This document shows, in pieces, positions 24,507-32,810 of a stretch of 64,000 bases of DNA. The notes beneath the pieces are model-generated. The model was given only the letters and a program-made list of their open reading frames with translations, had not been told where the DNA came from and ran no database searches. The position numbers were made by a program, and so were the translations under genes. Numbering within the stretch: the stretch's first letter is position 1; every line of letters starts with the position of its first letter. This stretch comes from Streptomyces cadmiisoli (GTDB lineage: Bacteria > Actinomycetota > Actinomycetes > Streptomycetales > Streptomycetaceae): assembly GCF_003261055.1 (NCBI RefSeq), contig NZ_CP030073.1, forward strand, positions 4,898,001 to 4,962,000, read 5' to 3'.

Positions 24507-25049
24507 ATGGCAACGCTCAACGTCGGCAATCTCGGTGAGTATCTGCGCGAGCAGCGGCGCAACGCGCAGCTGTCGCTCAGGCAGCTCGCCGACGCCGCCG
24601 GGGTGTCCAATCCGTACCTGAGTCAGATCGAGCGCGGGCTGCGCAAGCCGAGCGCGGAGGTGCTCCAGCAGGTCGCCAAGGCGCTGCGGATCTCCGCCGA
24701 GACGCTGTACGTGCGAGCCGGCATCCTCGACGCCGAACGGGACCGGGACGAGGTGGAGACGCGCGCCGTCATCCTCGCCGACCCCACGCTGAACGAGCGG
24801 CAGAAGCAGGTGCTGCTCCAGGTGTACGAGTCGTTCCGCAAGGAGAACGGCTTCGAGAGCGGTCCGGTCCACAGGGATCACGGAGACGGCGCCCAGGGCG
24901 ACTCCGTCCCGGACGACGGCGTCCGGGACGACGAGGCCGACGACGGCGAGATCCAGGGCGGGACGGCCGGGGAGGCCGGCACCGCCGAACGCGGCCCCCG
25001 CACGGCCGACGGCAGCGAAGCCGACCCGCGGCGGCGGTCGACCGGCTGA
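24507..25049 (+). CDS. XRE-family regulator of the hbhA-like locus
   Basis: The 180-residue protein has an N-terminal helix-turn-helix (EYLREQRRNAQLSLRQLADA, AGVSNPYLSQIERGLRKPS) and a conserved region to about residue 110, followed by a long acidic Gly/Asp-rich tail. GGAGG sits 2 bases before the ATG at rather tight spacing. The gene order XRE regulator, Lys-rich coiled-coil protein, DUF2516 mirrors Rv0474-hbhA-Rv0476 of M. tuberculosis. The palindrome upstream suggests autoregulation. The Ser-rich/acidic tail is absent from the mycobacterial protein as I recall it. Confidence 0.87.
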   Translation: MATLNVGNLGEYLREQRRNAQLSLRQLADAAGVSNPYLSQIERGLRKPSAEVLQQVAKALRISAETLYVRAGILDAERDRDEVETRAVILADPTLNERQKQVLLQVYESFRKENGFESGPVHRDHGDGAQGDSVPDDGVRDDEADDGEIQGGTAGEAGTAERGPRTADGSEADPRRRSTG

Positions 25050-25128
25050 CCGGGCGGAGCGCTCGGCCCGGCCGACCGGTCACGGGACCCGAAACCCTCA
25101 ACAGAAAGCCACCGGGAGGACCAGCACC

Positions 25129-25782
25129 ATGGCCATCACCGACGACCTGCGCAAGACCCTCAGCGACCCGACGCCGCTCTACTTCGCCGCCGGCACCGCC
25201 GACCTGGCCCTCCAGCAGGCCAGGAAGGTGCCCGGCCTGGTCGAGCAGCTGCGCGCCGAGGCCCCGGCCCGTATCGACGCCGTACGCAACACCGACCCCA
25301 AGGCCGTCCAGGAGAAGGCCAGCGCCCGCGCCAAGGAGGCCGGCGCCCGCGTCCGGGAGCGGCAGGAGACGTTCCAGAACAGGGTCAACGAGTTCATCGG
25401 CTCCCTCGACGCGGACCTGAAGAAGCTCAGCGGCTCGATCGACTCCGACCTCAAGAAGCTCGGCGAGTCCGCCCAGGACCTCGCCCTGCGCGGCGTCGGC
25501 GTCGCCGCCGAGTACGCCGTGAAGGCCCGTGAGACCTACGAGAGGGTCGCCGAGCACGGCGAGCAGGCCGTGAAGACCTGGCGCGGCGAGGCGGCCGAGG
25601 AGATCGAGGAACTGGCCATCGTCGTGGAGCCGAAGGCCGAGCCGGTCGAGGTCCGCGCGGACAAGCCCGCCGGGACCGGTACCGCGGCCGGGCCCGAGGC
25701 CGGCCCGGCGAAGAAGCCCGCCGCCAAGAAGGCCCCGGCCCGCAAGGCGACGGCGAAGAAGACCACGCCGCCGGCCAAGTGA
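25129..25782 (+). CDS. HBHA-like coiled-coil protein with Lys-rich C terminus
   Basis: The 217-residue protein has an N-terminal helical region starting DDLRKTLSDPTPLYFAAGTADLAL, a long coiled coil (about 60-160) and a Lys/Ala/Pro tail KKPAAKKAPARKATAKK. Heparin-binding hemagglutinin of mycobacteria has the same order: helix, coiled coil, Lys-Ala-Pro repeats. No signal peptide is present, also as in HBHA. In a saprophyte the tail may bind anionic polymers or DNA rather than host heparan sulfate (inference). GGGAGG precedes the ATG. Second gene of the locus. Confidence 0.82.
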   Translation: MAITDDLRKTLSDPTPLYFAAGTADLALQQARKVPGLVEQLRAEAPARIDAVRNTDPKAVQEKASARAKEAGARVRERQETFQNRVNEFIGSLDADLKKLSGSIDSDLKKLGESAQDLALRGVGVAAEYAVKARETYERVAEHGEQAVKTWRGEAAEEIEELAIVVEPKAEPVEVRADKPAGTGTAAGPEAGPAKKPAAKKAPARKATAKKTTPPAK

Positions 25783-25931
25783 CCCGGCAGTGGTTCCGCA
25801 CGCCCGGTCACGTCGCCGGCCGGGACGGCTGATGGGTCACGGGTCGGGCACTACTGGAGTGCCCGGCCCGTTCTCCGGGTAGCGGGCCTGCGGTGGCGGG
25901 TACGGTGACCGCGTAGGGACGACCGAGTCGG

Positions 25932-26282
25932 GTGGTGGATGTAGTGCTGATGCAGGGGTTCGCGGGGCTCATGTGGTTGCTGAGCATGGCCCTGATCCTT
26001 TTCAGCGGCTTCGCGCTGATCGACGCGGCCACGCGCCGGGAGGACGCCTACCGCGCGGCGGACAAGCAGTCCAAGCCGTTCTGGCTGATCATCCTCGGGC
26101 TCGCCTTCGTGGTGAACCTGATCTTCAACATCCTGTCGTTCCTGCCGATCATCGGGCTCATCGCCACCATCGTGTACATGGTCGACGTACGACCTGCCCT
26201 GCGCGGTCTGCCGGGCGGCGGCCGCAGCCGCCGCGGCTCCAGCAGCGACGGCCCGTACGGCCCGTACAACGGCGGCCGCTGA
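25932..26282 (+). CDS. DUF2516 membrane protein
   Basis: The 116-residue protein has two to three transmembrane helices: GFAGLMWLLSMALILFSGFA, FWLIILGLAFVVNLI and FLPIIGLIATIVYMVDV. A Gly/Arg/Ser-rich cytoplasmic tail follows. The family is DUF2516 (Rv0476-like), typically next to hbhA. GTG 25932 is used; the adjacent GTG 25935 or ATG 25950 are possible. The function is unknown. Confidence 0.8.
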   Translation: MVDVVLMQGFAGLMWLLSMALILFSGFALIDAATRREDAYRAADKQSKPFWLIILGLAFVVNLIFNILSFLPIIGLIATIVYMVDVRPALRGLPGGGRSRRGSSSDGPYGPYNGGR

Positions 26283-26403
26283 CCGCACCCGCCCGACCCC
26301 CGGTGGGCCCGCGCCGCCCGGTGAACCTGCCCGGCCCCGCGCCCGGCCGCTCGCGCCGGTCGGGCCGGGGCATCCGGGGCATCCGGTCCGGCAGCGGTGC
26401 CGG

Positions 26404-27813
26404 TCAGGGCATGCGGTCCAGCAGCAGGACGGCCACGTCGTCCGCCAGCTCGCCGCCGTTGAGTTCGCGGACCTCGTTGACCGCCGCCCGCAGCAGTTCC
26501 TCGCCGCTCAGTCCCTGGTCGAGCTGGCGGCGGATCATGTCCACCATGCCGTCCTGGCCGAGGCGCTCGCGGCCCCGGCCGGTGTGGCCCTCGATCAGAC
26601 CGTCGGTGTAGAGCATCAGGCTCCACTCCCGGCCCAGCTCCACCTGCATCCGCGGCCAGCGGGCACCCGGCAGCAGGCCGAGGGCGGGGCCGTTGTTGTC
26701 GAACGGCAGCAGCCGGGCGGGCCGGCCGGGGCGGGCGACCAGCGGGGCCGGATGCCCCGCGAGGCACAGGCCGGCGCGTCGGCCGTCCGGTGCGATGTCC
26801 ACCGTGCAGAGCGTCGCGAAGATCTCCTCGTGCGAGCGCTCGTGCTCCAGCACCTGTTGCAGCGTGCCGAGCAGCTCGTCGCCGCACAGCCCCGCCAGTG
26901 TCAGGGCGCGCCAGGCGATCCGCAGCTCCACGCCGAGCGCGGCCTCGTCCGGGCCGTGGCCGCAGACGTCGCCGATCATGGCGTGCACGGTGCCGTCCGG
27001 GGTGCGCACGACGTCGTAGAAGTCGCCGCCGAGCAGGGCGCGCGAGCGGCCGGGCCGGTAGCGGGCGGCGAAGCGCAGCGTGGAGCCCTCCAGGAGAGGG
27101 GTGGGCAGCAGACCGCGTTCGAGGCGGGCGTTCTCCTGGGCCCGCATCCGGCCCTCCGCGAGCCGCCGCTCGGCCGAGTCGGAACGTTTCCTCTCCACCG
27201 CGTACCGGATCGCCCGGCTCAGCAGGCGGCTGTCCAGCTCGTCGCGGAAGAGGTAGTCCTGGGCGCCCACGCGCACGGCTTCCGCGCCGCGCTCGGCGTC
27301 ACCGGAGGCGGTGAGCGCGAGGACGGCGTGCCGGGGCGCGAGCCTCAGTACGTGACGGAGCACGGACAGCTCGTCGTTGCGGTCGTCGGACCGCCCCGGG
27401 GCGGACAGCGCGAGGTCCAGCAGGATGCAGTGGACGTCGTCGGTGAGCAGCCGCTCGGCCTCGGTGAGGTTGCGGGCGGTGCGGACACGGATCGGCTTGC
27501 CGGCCTGATCGAGCAGTTCGGGCACGATCGGTGAGCCGCCGGGGTCGTCCTCGATCAGCAACAGGGTCAGATTGGTGCTGGTCGTGTCGCTGCCGAGGGC
27601 GGTACGGGTGGTGTCCGCGGTGGTTTTCTCCTTGTACGGGGTTTCTGCGCCGGACGCAACGGATGTGCCGGATGCACCGGCTGCATCGGATATGCCGGAA
27701 GCAGCGCCGGAGGCACCGGGGACACCGGGATGGCCGCCGACTGCGGGCGCGGCCTGCGCCTGACCAGTTTCCACGGCTGGAACAGCTCGCTGCCGCGGTA
27801 CGGGTACGGGCAT
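26404..27813 (-). CDS. receiver-PP2C (SpoIIE-type) phosphatase
   Basis: From MPVPVPRQRAVP the protein has 469 residues. After a Gly/Ala/Ser-rich leader there is a receiver domain (about 83-205), with phospho-acceptor Asp in CILLDLAL and acidic pocket IEDD. The usual Lys of the last strand is Arg (DYLFRDEL). A linker helix follows and then a PP2C/SpoIIE domain (about 240-469) with GGDFYDVV, GDVCGHGPDEAAL, LCLAGHPAPL and ELADDVAVLLL, carrying the metal-binding Asp residues. It is of the RsbU/RsbP type that dephosphorylates anti-anti-sigma factors; its partner is not in this window. Confidence 0.9.
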   Translation of the reverse strand: MPVPVPRQRAVPAVETGQAQAAPAVGGHPGVPGASGAASGISDAAGASGTSVASGAETPYKEKTTADTTRTALGSDTTSTNLTLLLIEDDPGGSPIVPELLDQAGKPIRVRTARNLTEAERLLTDDVHCILLDLALSAPGRSDDRNDELSVLRHVLRLAPRHAVLALTASGDAERGAEAVRVGAQDYLFRDELDSRLLSRAIRYAVERKRSDSAERRLAEGRMRAQENARLERGLLPTPLLEGSTLRFAARYRPGRSRALLGGDFYDVVRTPDGTVHAMIGDVCGHGPDEAALGVELRIAWRALTLAGLCGDELLGTLQQVLEHERSHEEIFATLCTVDIAPDGRRAGLCLAGHPAPLVARPGRPARLLPFDNNGPALGLLPGARWPRMQVELGREWSLMLYTDGLIEGHTGRGRERLGQDGMVDMIRRQLDQGLSGEELLRAAVNEVRELNGGELADDVAVLLLDRMP

Positions 27814-28100
27814 TGTCCTGAGTTCCTTCCCTCCCCCCGAGGGCACGGCGGGGCGAGGGACCTCGACCCACCGACCGGGACCATAGCGGGTGTCGGCGCC
27901 GCTGGGGAATGGTGTGAGGCACGACGCTCCGGAAGCCGCCACTGTCATATGCCGCGTTCCGTACCGCAGTTGGGCAGGGCGCCGTCCGAAGCGGAATGAC
28001 GAAGGTCACGTCCACCCCCGGTTTGATCTCCGGGCGGCGTGGGGCGGATCACGTGGCCCAGTTCACGAATTGGGCGCTTCGGACACCGCGCGGGGGTGTC

Positions 28101-29180
28101 TCAGGCCGCGTCCGGCCGTACGACGCCCAGGATCGGCATCGAACCGGCCCCCGCGATCGTGATGTTCCGGCCCGGCCGCGGGGCGTGCACCATCGCCCCG
28201 TCGCCCACGTACATCCCGACGTGGCTGGCGTCGTCGAAGTAGATGATCAGGTCGCCTGGGCGCATGTCCTCGATGTCGATGCGCCGCAACTGCTTCCACT
28301 GCTGCTGCGACGTGCGCGGGATCGCGCTGCCGGCCGCCACCCACGCCTGTGAGGTCAGTCCGGAGCAGTCGTAAGCCTTGGGGCCCTCGGCTCCCCACAC
28401 GTACGGCTTGCCGATCTGGGCCGTCGCGAACTTCACCGCCTTCTTGCCCTGCGCCGTGGCGGTGCTGTCGAGTTCGTCGAGGATGCCGGAGCCGAGCCAG
28501 GTCGTCTGCGCCTTGTACGCGGCCTGTTCCTCCAGCTCCGCCAGGCGCTCCAGCTCCTCCTTCTCCAGCTGGGACTCCAGCTTCTCGGCCGCGTCGATCT
28601 GCTTCACGACCTTCTTGCGGGCGGCGGCCTTCGCCTTGCGGTTCGCCTCCAGCTTCTTCCACTGGGTGGAGGCGTCCGCGGCGTAGAGCTCCAAGTCCTG
28701 CTGGGTGCGGGTCATTTCGTCCAGCAGGTGCCGGGTGGCGCGCTCGCCCTGGCGGACGCGGCCGGTGCCCTCCAGGAACTCGCCCGGGTCGTCGCTCAGC
28801 ATCAGCCGGGCCTCGGGCGGGAGGCCGCCGGTGCGGTACTGCGCGGCGGCCGCGGCGCCCGCGCGGCGCTTCAACTCCCTGAGCCTTTCCTTGCCCTCGA
28901 CGATCTTCTTGGCCAGGGCGACGATCTCGGCCGACTGGTGCTCGGCCTTCTCCTCGGCCGCGTTGTAGGCGTCCGTGGCGGAGGCCGCCGCGCGGTAGAG
29001 CTTGTCGATCTTCTTGCGGACGGCCTCCAGTTCGGCGGTGGACACCGGGGCCGACGAGGTCGCGGAGGGCGACGGGGTGGGATGCGGGGCCGCCAGGGCC
29101 GTCCCGGGTGCCGCCAGCACGGTGACCGCGCAGACCACCGTCACGGCCGCCGCGATCAGGCTGCGCTTGCCCCTTGCCAT
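28101..29180 (-). CDS. NlpC/P60 cell-wall hydrolase (RipA-like)
   Basis: The start MARGKRSLIAAAVTV gives 359 residues with a cleavable signal peptide (about 1-31, ending ALA-APH). Residues 45-235 form long coiled coils. The C-terminal NlpC/P60 domain has catalytic Cys in YDCSGLTSQAWV, His in SHVGMYVGDG and the third polar residue in MVHAPRPG. It cleaves peptidoglycan stem peptides (D-Glu to diamino acid). The coiled-coil plus NlpC layout is that of secreted Streptomyces hydrolases involved in growth and germination. Not in an operon. Confidence 0.92.
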   Translation of the reverse strand: MARGKRSLIAAAVTVVCAVTVLAAPGTALAAPHPTPSPSATSSAPVSTAELEAVRKKIDKLYRAAASATDAYNAAEEKAEHQSAEIVALAKKIVEGKERLRELKRRAGAAAAAQYRTGGLPPEARLMLSDDPGEFLEGTGRVRQGERATRHLLDEMTRTQQDLELYAADASTQWKKLEANRKAKAAARKKVVKQIDAAEKLESQLEKEELERLAELEEQAAYKAQTTWLGSGILDELDSTATAQGKKAVKFATAQIGKPYVWGAEGPKAYDCSGLTSQAWVAAGSAIPRTSQQQWKQLRRIDIEDMRPGDLIIYFDDASHVGMYVGDGAMVHAPRPGRNITIAGAGSMPILGVVRPDAA

Positions 29181-29402
29181 ACCCGTGCCCCCAAACTGAT
29201 TTACCGTCAGTAACTTACGGACGCCTGGGGGATCGTGCCATGTCACGGCGCAAAACGACAGAGCCAGTGACTCCATCCCCCATTTCGTTCGCCGTACGAC
29301 GATCTCCCCGACTTTGTGACGAACGACTCACCGAGATCGTTCCGCGCAGCCGGGCTCGAGCGGGAAAAGAGGGACCCGAGTGGGGAGAAGAAGGGCGAGT
29401 CC

Positions 29403-30221
29403 TCATATCCCGGGTGCCAATGCCGCCCAGCGCACGGTGACTTCGCCCTGACGCCAGCGCGCCGGCCCGTCCGTCACCGGCCAGTCGGCGGCCAGGTCCC
29501 GCACGGAGCGGATCCAGCGCTGCCGGGCTCCGTACGAGGCGTAGGGCGCGGCGGCCGCCCAGGCGCGGTCGAAGTCGCGCAGGAAGCTGTGCACCGGTTC
29601 ACCGGGGACGTTGCGGTGGATCAGGGCCTTCGGCAGGCGCTCCGCCAGGTCGGAGGGGCGCTCCAGGGAACCCAGCCGGGTCGCGAAGGTGACGGTGCGC
29701 GGGCCCTCCGGGCCCAGCGCGACCCACACATGCCGCCGCCCGATCTCGTCGCAGGTGCCCTCGACCAGCAGACCGCCGCGCGTTCCGGCCGCCGGGTCGG
29801 CGGGCGCGAGCCGGGCGCACAGCCGCGCCCACACGGCGGCGACCTCCGACTCGTCGTACTGGCGCAGGACGTTGGCCGCCCGGATGAGGTGCGGACGCTG
29901 GGGAAGCGGCACCTCGAAGCCGCCGTGCCGGAAGACCAGGCCCGCGCGTTCGTACGGCCGTGCCGCCGCCACCCGGGCCGGGTCGATCTCGACGCCCACC
30001 ACGCGTGCGCGTGGCGCCGATGTGCGCAGACGCGTGAGCAGTTCCACCGCCGTCCAGGGAGCGGCGCCGTAGCCCAGGTCGACGGCGACCGGGTCGGCGG
30101 CACGGCGGAGTTCGGCGCCGTGCGCCGCGGAGATCCACCGGTCCATGCGGCGCAGGCGGTTGGGGTTGGTCGTCCCGCGCGTCACCGTTCCCACGGGGCG
30201 GGTCGCTGCGCGGGATGTCAT
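29403..30221 (-). CDS. class I SAM-dependent methyltransferase-like protein
   Basis: Starting MTSRAATRPVGTVTRG, the protein has 272 residues. The SAM-binding motif I is VAVDLGYGAAPWTAVELL, with the acidic post-I strand VVGVEIDPARV. The rest of the Rossmann core (HGGFEVP, LIRAANVLRQY) fits class I methyltransferases. The substrate is unknown. The frame extends 172 codons further upstream through GC-rich sequence that does not look coding. It is divergent from mshA across a 530-bp gap. Confidence 0.8.
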   Translation of the reverse strand: MTSRAATRPVGTVTRGTTNPNRLRRMDRWISAAHGAELRRAADPVAVDLGYGAAPWTAVELLTRLRTSAPRARVVGVEIDPARVAAARPYERAGLVFRHGGFEVPLPQRPHLIRAANVLRQYDESEVAAVWARLCARLAPADPAAGTRGGLLVEGTCDEIGRRHVWVALGPEGPRTVTFATRLGSLERPSDLAERLPKALIHRNVPGEPVHSFLRDFDRAWAAAAPYASYGARQRWIRSVRDLAADWPVTDGPARWRQGEVTVRWAALAPGI

Positions 30222-30751
30222 GGGTCGAGGGTAAGCGGCCCTCGCGCCACCCCTGCCCGGCGCTGATCGCGGACCTCGTGACGGGCCCCACAGGGCCCGG
30301 TACGACAGGCCCGCCACGTCTGTTCGGCGCAGGCGGCGACCTCGTGACCGGCGACACGGGCCCGGCCCCGCAACCGGACCGCCCCGCGGAGCGCCTCCGG
30401 CCCCCAGCGGCCCGGCCCTGCCCCGTCCGGTTCCGCCCCGTCCGGCTCTGCTCCGTCCGGCTCTGCTCTGTCCGGACCGGAGGGTTCGGTCCCTCCGGCG
30501 CGGACACCCGTACGGCGGGCACGTCCGCGGGCACCCGCGCGCGGGAGCCCGGACCGGGCACGCCGTCCGGGGCGCGACGGCCGGGACCGAGCCCACCCGT
30601 CCCGCCCCACCTCGAACGGTTGAGCGACTCCTGGTAATGATTCGGCAAAAACCCCCCGGTCGGAAATGGAGCGGCGCCCTTCCGGTGTTGCTCCCACCGA
30701 GGACCCGCACGTCCTCTCCGAGGCGTGCCCGCGGCAAGGAGGAAACGGCAC
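30222..30751. other. 530-bp intergenic region before mshA with a short 15-bp repeat
   Basis: No convincing gene is seen. Open frames on both strands are rich in Pro, Arg and Gly and look compositional. At 30421-30480 four 15-bp units (such as CTCCGTCCGGCTCTG and CCCCGTCCGGCTCTG) stand in tandem. Near 30736 an AAGGAGG site serves mshA. The region should carry the promoters of mshA and of the divergent methyltransferase; I cannot place them. Confidence 0.6.
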
Positions 30752-32086
30752 GTGAGCCAATACGTCAGCAGGCTCGGTCGCCGCTCCCCGGCGGCCTCGT
30801 CACGCCTGCGGCTGGGTCATCGCCGCCCGCGCCGGGTGGCCATGCTCTCCGTGCACACCTCACCGCTCCACCAGCCCGGCACCGGCGACGCCGGCGGCAT
30901 GAACGTCTACATCGTGGAGCTGGCCCGGCGCCTCGCCGAGATCAACATCGAGGTCGAGATCTTCACGCGCGCGACCACGGCGGCGCTCCCGCCCACCGTC
31001 GAGCTGGCCCCCGGCGTCCTGGTCCGGCACGTCGACGCGGGCCCGTACGAGGGTCTCGCCAAGGAGGACCTCCCCGCGCAGCTGTGCGCGTTCACGCACG
31101 GGGTGATGCAGGCCTGGGCCGGCCACCGCCCCGGCTACTACGACCTGGTCCACTCGCACTACTGGCTCTCCGGCCACGTCGGCTGGCTCGCCGCCCAGCG
31201 CTGGGGCGTCCCCCTGGTGCACGCCATGCACACCATGGCCAAGGTCAAGAACGCCAACCTCGCCGACGGCGACACCCCCGAGCCCGCCGCCCGCGTGATC
31301 GGCGAGACCCAGATCGTCGCCGCGGCGGACCGGCTGATCGCCAACACCGCCGAGGAGGCCGACCAGCTCGTACGGCACTACGCCGCGGGCCACGCCAAGG
31401 TCGCCGTGGTGCACCCGGGCGTGAACCTGGACCGCTTCCACCCGGGCGACGGCCGCGCCGCCGCCCGCGCCCGCCTGGGCCTCCCGCAGGACGCCCTGAT
31501 CCCGCTGTTCGCCGGCCGTATCCAGCCCCTCAAGGCCCCTGACGTGCTGCTGCGCGCGGTGGGCGTGCTGCTCGACGAGCGGCCCGACCTGCGCTCGAAG
31601 ACGGTCGTGCCGGTCGTGGGCGGCCCGAGCGGCAGCGGCCTCGCCAAGCCGGAGGGCCTCCAGAAGCTGGCCGCGCGGCTCGGTATCGCCGATGTGGTCC
31701 GGTTCCGTCCGCCGGTGGAGCAGGACGGCCTCGCCGACTGGTTCCGGGCCGCGAGCGTCCTGGTCGTGCCGTCGTACAGCGAGTCGTTCGGCCTGGTCGC
31801 CATAGAGGCGCAGGCGGCCGGTACGCCGGTGCTGGCCGCCGCGGTGGGCGGGCTCCCGGTGGCCGTACGCCACGAGCAGACCGGGTTCCTGGTCGACGGG
31901 CACGACCCGGTGGCGTACGCGCGCGTGCTGCGGCGTTTCGCCGACGACGGGCAGATGTCCGCCCGGATGGGCGCCGCCGCCGCCCTGCACGCCCGTTCGT
32001 TCGGCTGGGACGCCTCGGCCGCCGCCACCGCCGAGGTCTACACGGCGGCGCTGCACGCCCACCGCCGTCGCGCCCGCGTCGGCTGA
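30752..32086 (+). CDS. mshA: MshA, D-inositol-3-phosphate glycosyltransferase (mycothiol synthesis)
   Basis: The 444-residue GT4-family enzyme starts at GTG 30752, 9 bases after AAGGAGG. The N-domain carries [19 protein letters not shown] (inositol phosphate and nucleotide binding) and HSHYWLSG. The C-domain has the GT4 E-x7-E motif in [20 protein letters not shown]. It transfers GlcNAc from UDP-GlcNAc to 1L-myo-inositol-3-phosphate, the first step of mycothiol synthesis. The downstream YbjN gene is 14 bp away. Confidence 0.96.
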   Translation: MSQYVSRLGRRSPAASSRLRLGHRRPRRVAMLSVHTSPLHQPGTGDAGGMNVYIVELARRLAEINIEVEIFTRATTAALPPTVELAPGVLVRHVDAGPYEGLAKEDLPAQLCAFTHGVMQAWAGHRPGYYDLVHSHYWLSGHVGWLAAQRWGVPLVHAMHTMAKVKNANLADGDTPEPAARVIGETQIVAAADRLIANTAEEADQLVRHYAAGHAKVAVVHPGVNLDRFHPGDGRAAARARLGLPQDALIPLFAGRIQPLKAPDVLLRAVGVLLDERPDLRSKTVVPVVGGPSGSGLAKPEGLQKLAARLGIADVVRFRPPVEQDGLADWFRAASVLVVPSYSESFGLVAIEAQAAGTPVLAAAVGGLPVAVRHEQTGFLVDGHDPVAYARVLRRFADDGQMSARMGAAAALHARSFGWDASAAATAEVYTAALHAHRRRARVG

Positions 32087-32100
32087 CGTACGCTCCCACC

Positions 32101-32604
32101 ATGGCGGAAGCGGAGCGGCGGGCGGCACAGGTCATCGAGGACGTGCTCGAGGACGCCGGGATCGAATGGGAGAGCCCCGGGCCCGGCCACTACGTCGTCA
32201 AGCTCCCCGGCACCCGCAAGCTGTCGACGACGGTCTCCCTGATCGTCGGCCGCCACTCGCTCTCCCTGAACGCCTTCGTGATCCGCCACCCCGACGAGAA
32301 CGACGCCGGTGTCCACCGCTGGCTCCTGGAGCGCAACCTCAAGCTGTACGGCGTGAGTTACGCGGTCGACCCGCTCGGCGACATCTACGTCGCCGGCAAA
32401 CTGCCGCTGGCCGCCGTCACGGCCGACGAGGTCGACCGGCTGCTCGGCCAGGTCCTCGAAGCGGCCGACGGCAGCTTCAACACGCTGCTGGAGCTCGGAT
32501 TCGCCTCCGCGATCCGCAAGGAGTACGCCTGGCGCGTCTCCCGCGGCGAATCGACCCGCAATCTGGACGCGTTCACTCATCTGACTCGGCAATCGGCCGA
32601 CTGA
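32101..32604 (+). CDS. YbjN-domain protein
   Basis: The 167-residue protein has a YbjN fold (type III secretion chaperone-like). It contains VIEDVLEDAGIEWESPGPGH, NAFVIRHPDENDAGVHRWLL and KLYGVSYAVDPLGDIYVAG, then a C-terminal helix. The family is widespread in actinomycetes directly after mshA. YbjN of E. coli affects stress and motility regulation; here the role is unknown. Co-transcribed with mshA (14-bp gap). Confidence 0.85.
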   Translation: MAEAERRAAQVIEDVLEDAGIEWESPGPGHYVVKLPGTRKLSTTVSLIVGRHSLSLNAFVIRHPDENDAGVHRWLLERNLKLYGVSYAVDPLGDIYVAGKLPLAAVTADEVDRLLGQVLEAADGSFNTLLELGFASAIRKEYAWRVSRGESTRNLDAFTHLTRQSAD

Positions 32605-32810
32605 TCACGCGTCCACCGGTCCACCGGTTCGCCGTCTTCGTCGGACCGCAAGCCGCCGATCCCTGTGCCGCAGGGCCGTTCTCCGGTCCGTACCAATAAC
32701 CCCCGTGCGACCCCTTCCGTGCCCGGCGCAGGTCGTGACATGCTCACCGCCGACGCAACTATGAACATCGTTCACATCCTGGAACATCTTCCTGGGAAGG
32801 GCGTGCGGAC

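Noticed and set aside
28100..29400. ydaO-type c-di-AMP riboswitch sought before the NlpC/P60 gene
   Set aside because: The upstream region is short and I could not find the conserved riboswitch cores by eye; no claim made.
30215..30637. Possible 140-codon gene before mshA
   Set aside because: The protein is nearly all Gly, Pro, Arg and Thr and lies in a divergent promoter region; overlapping frames on the other strand look the same.
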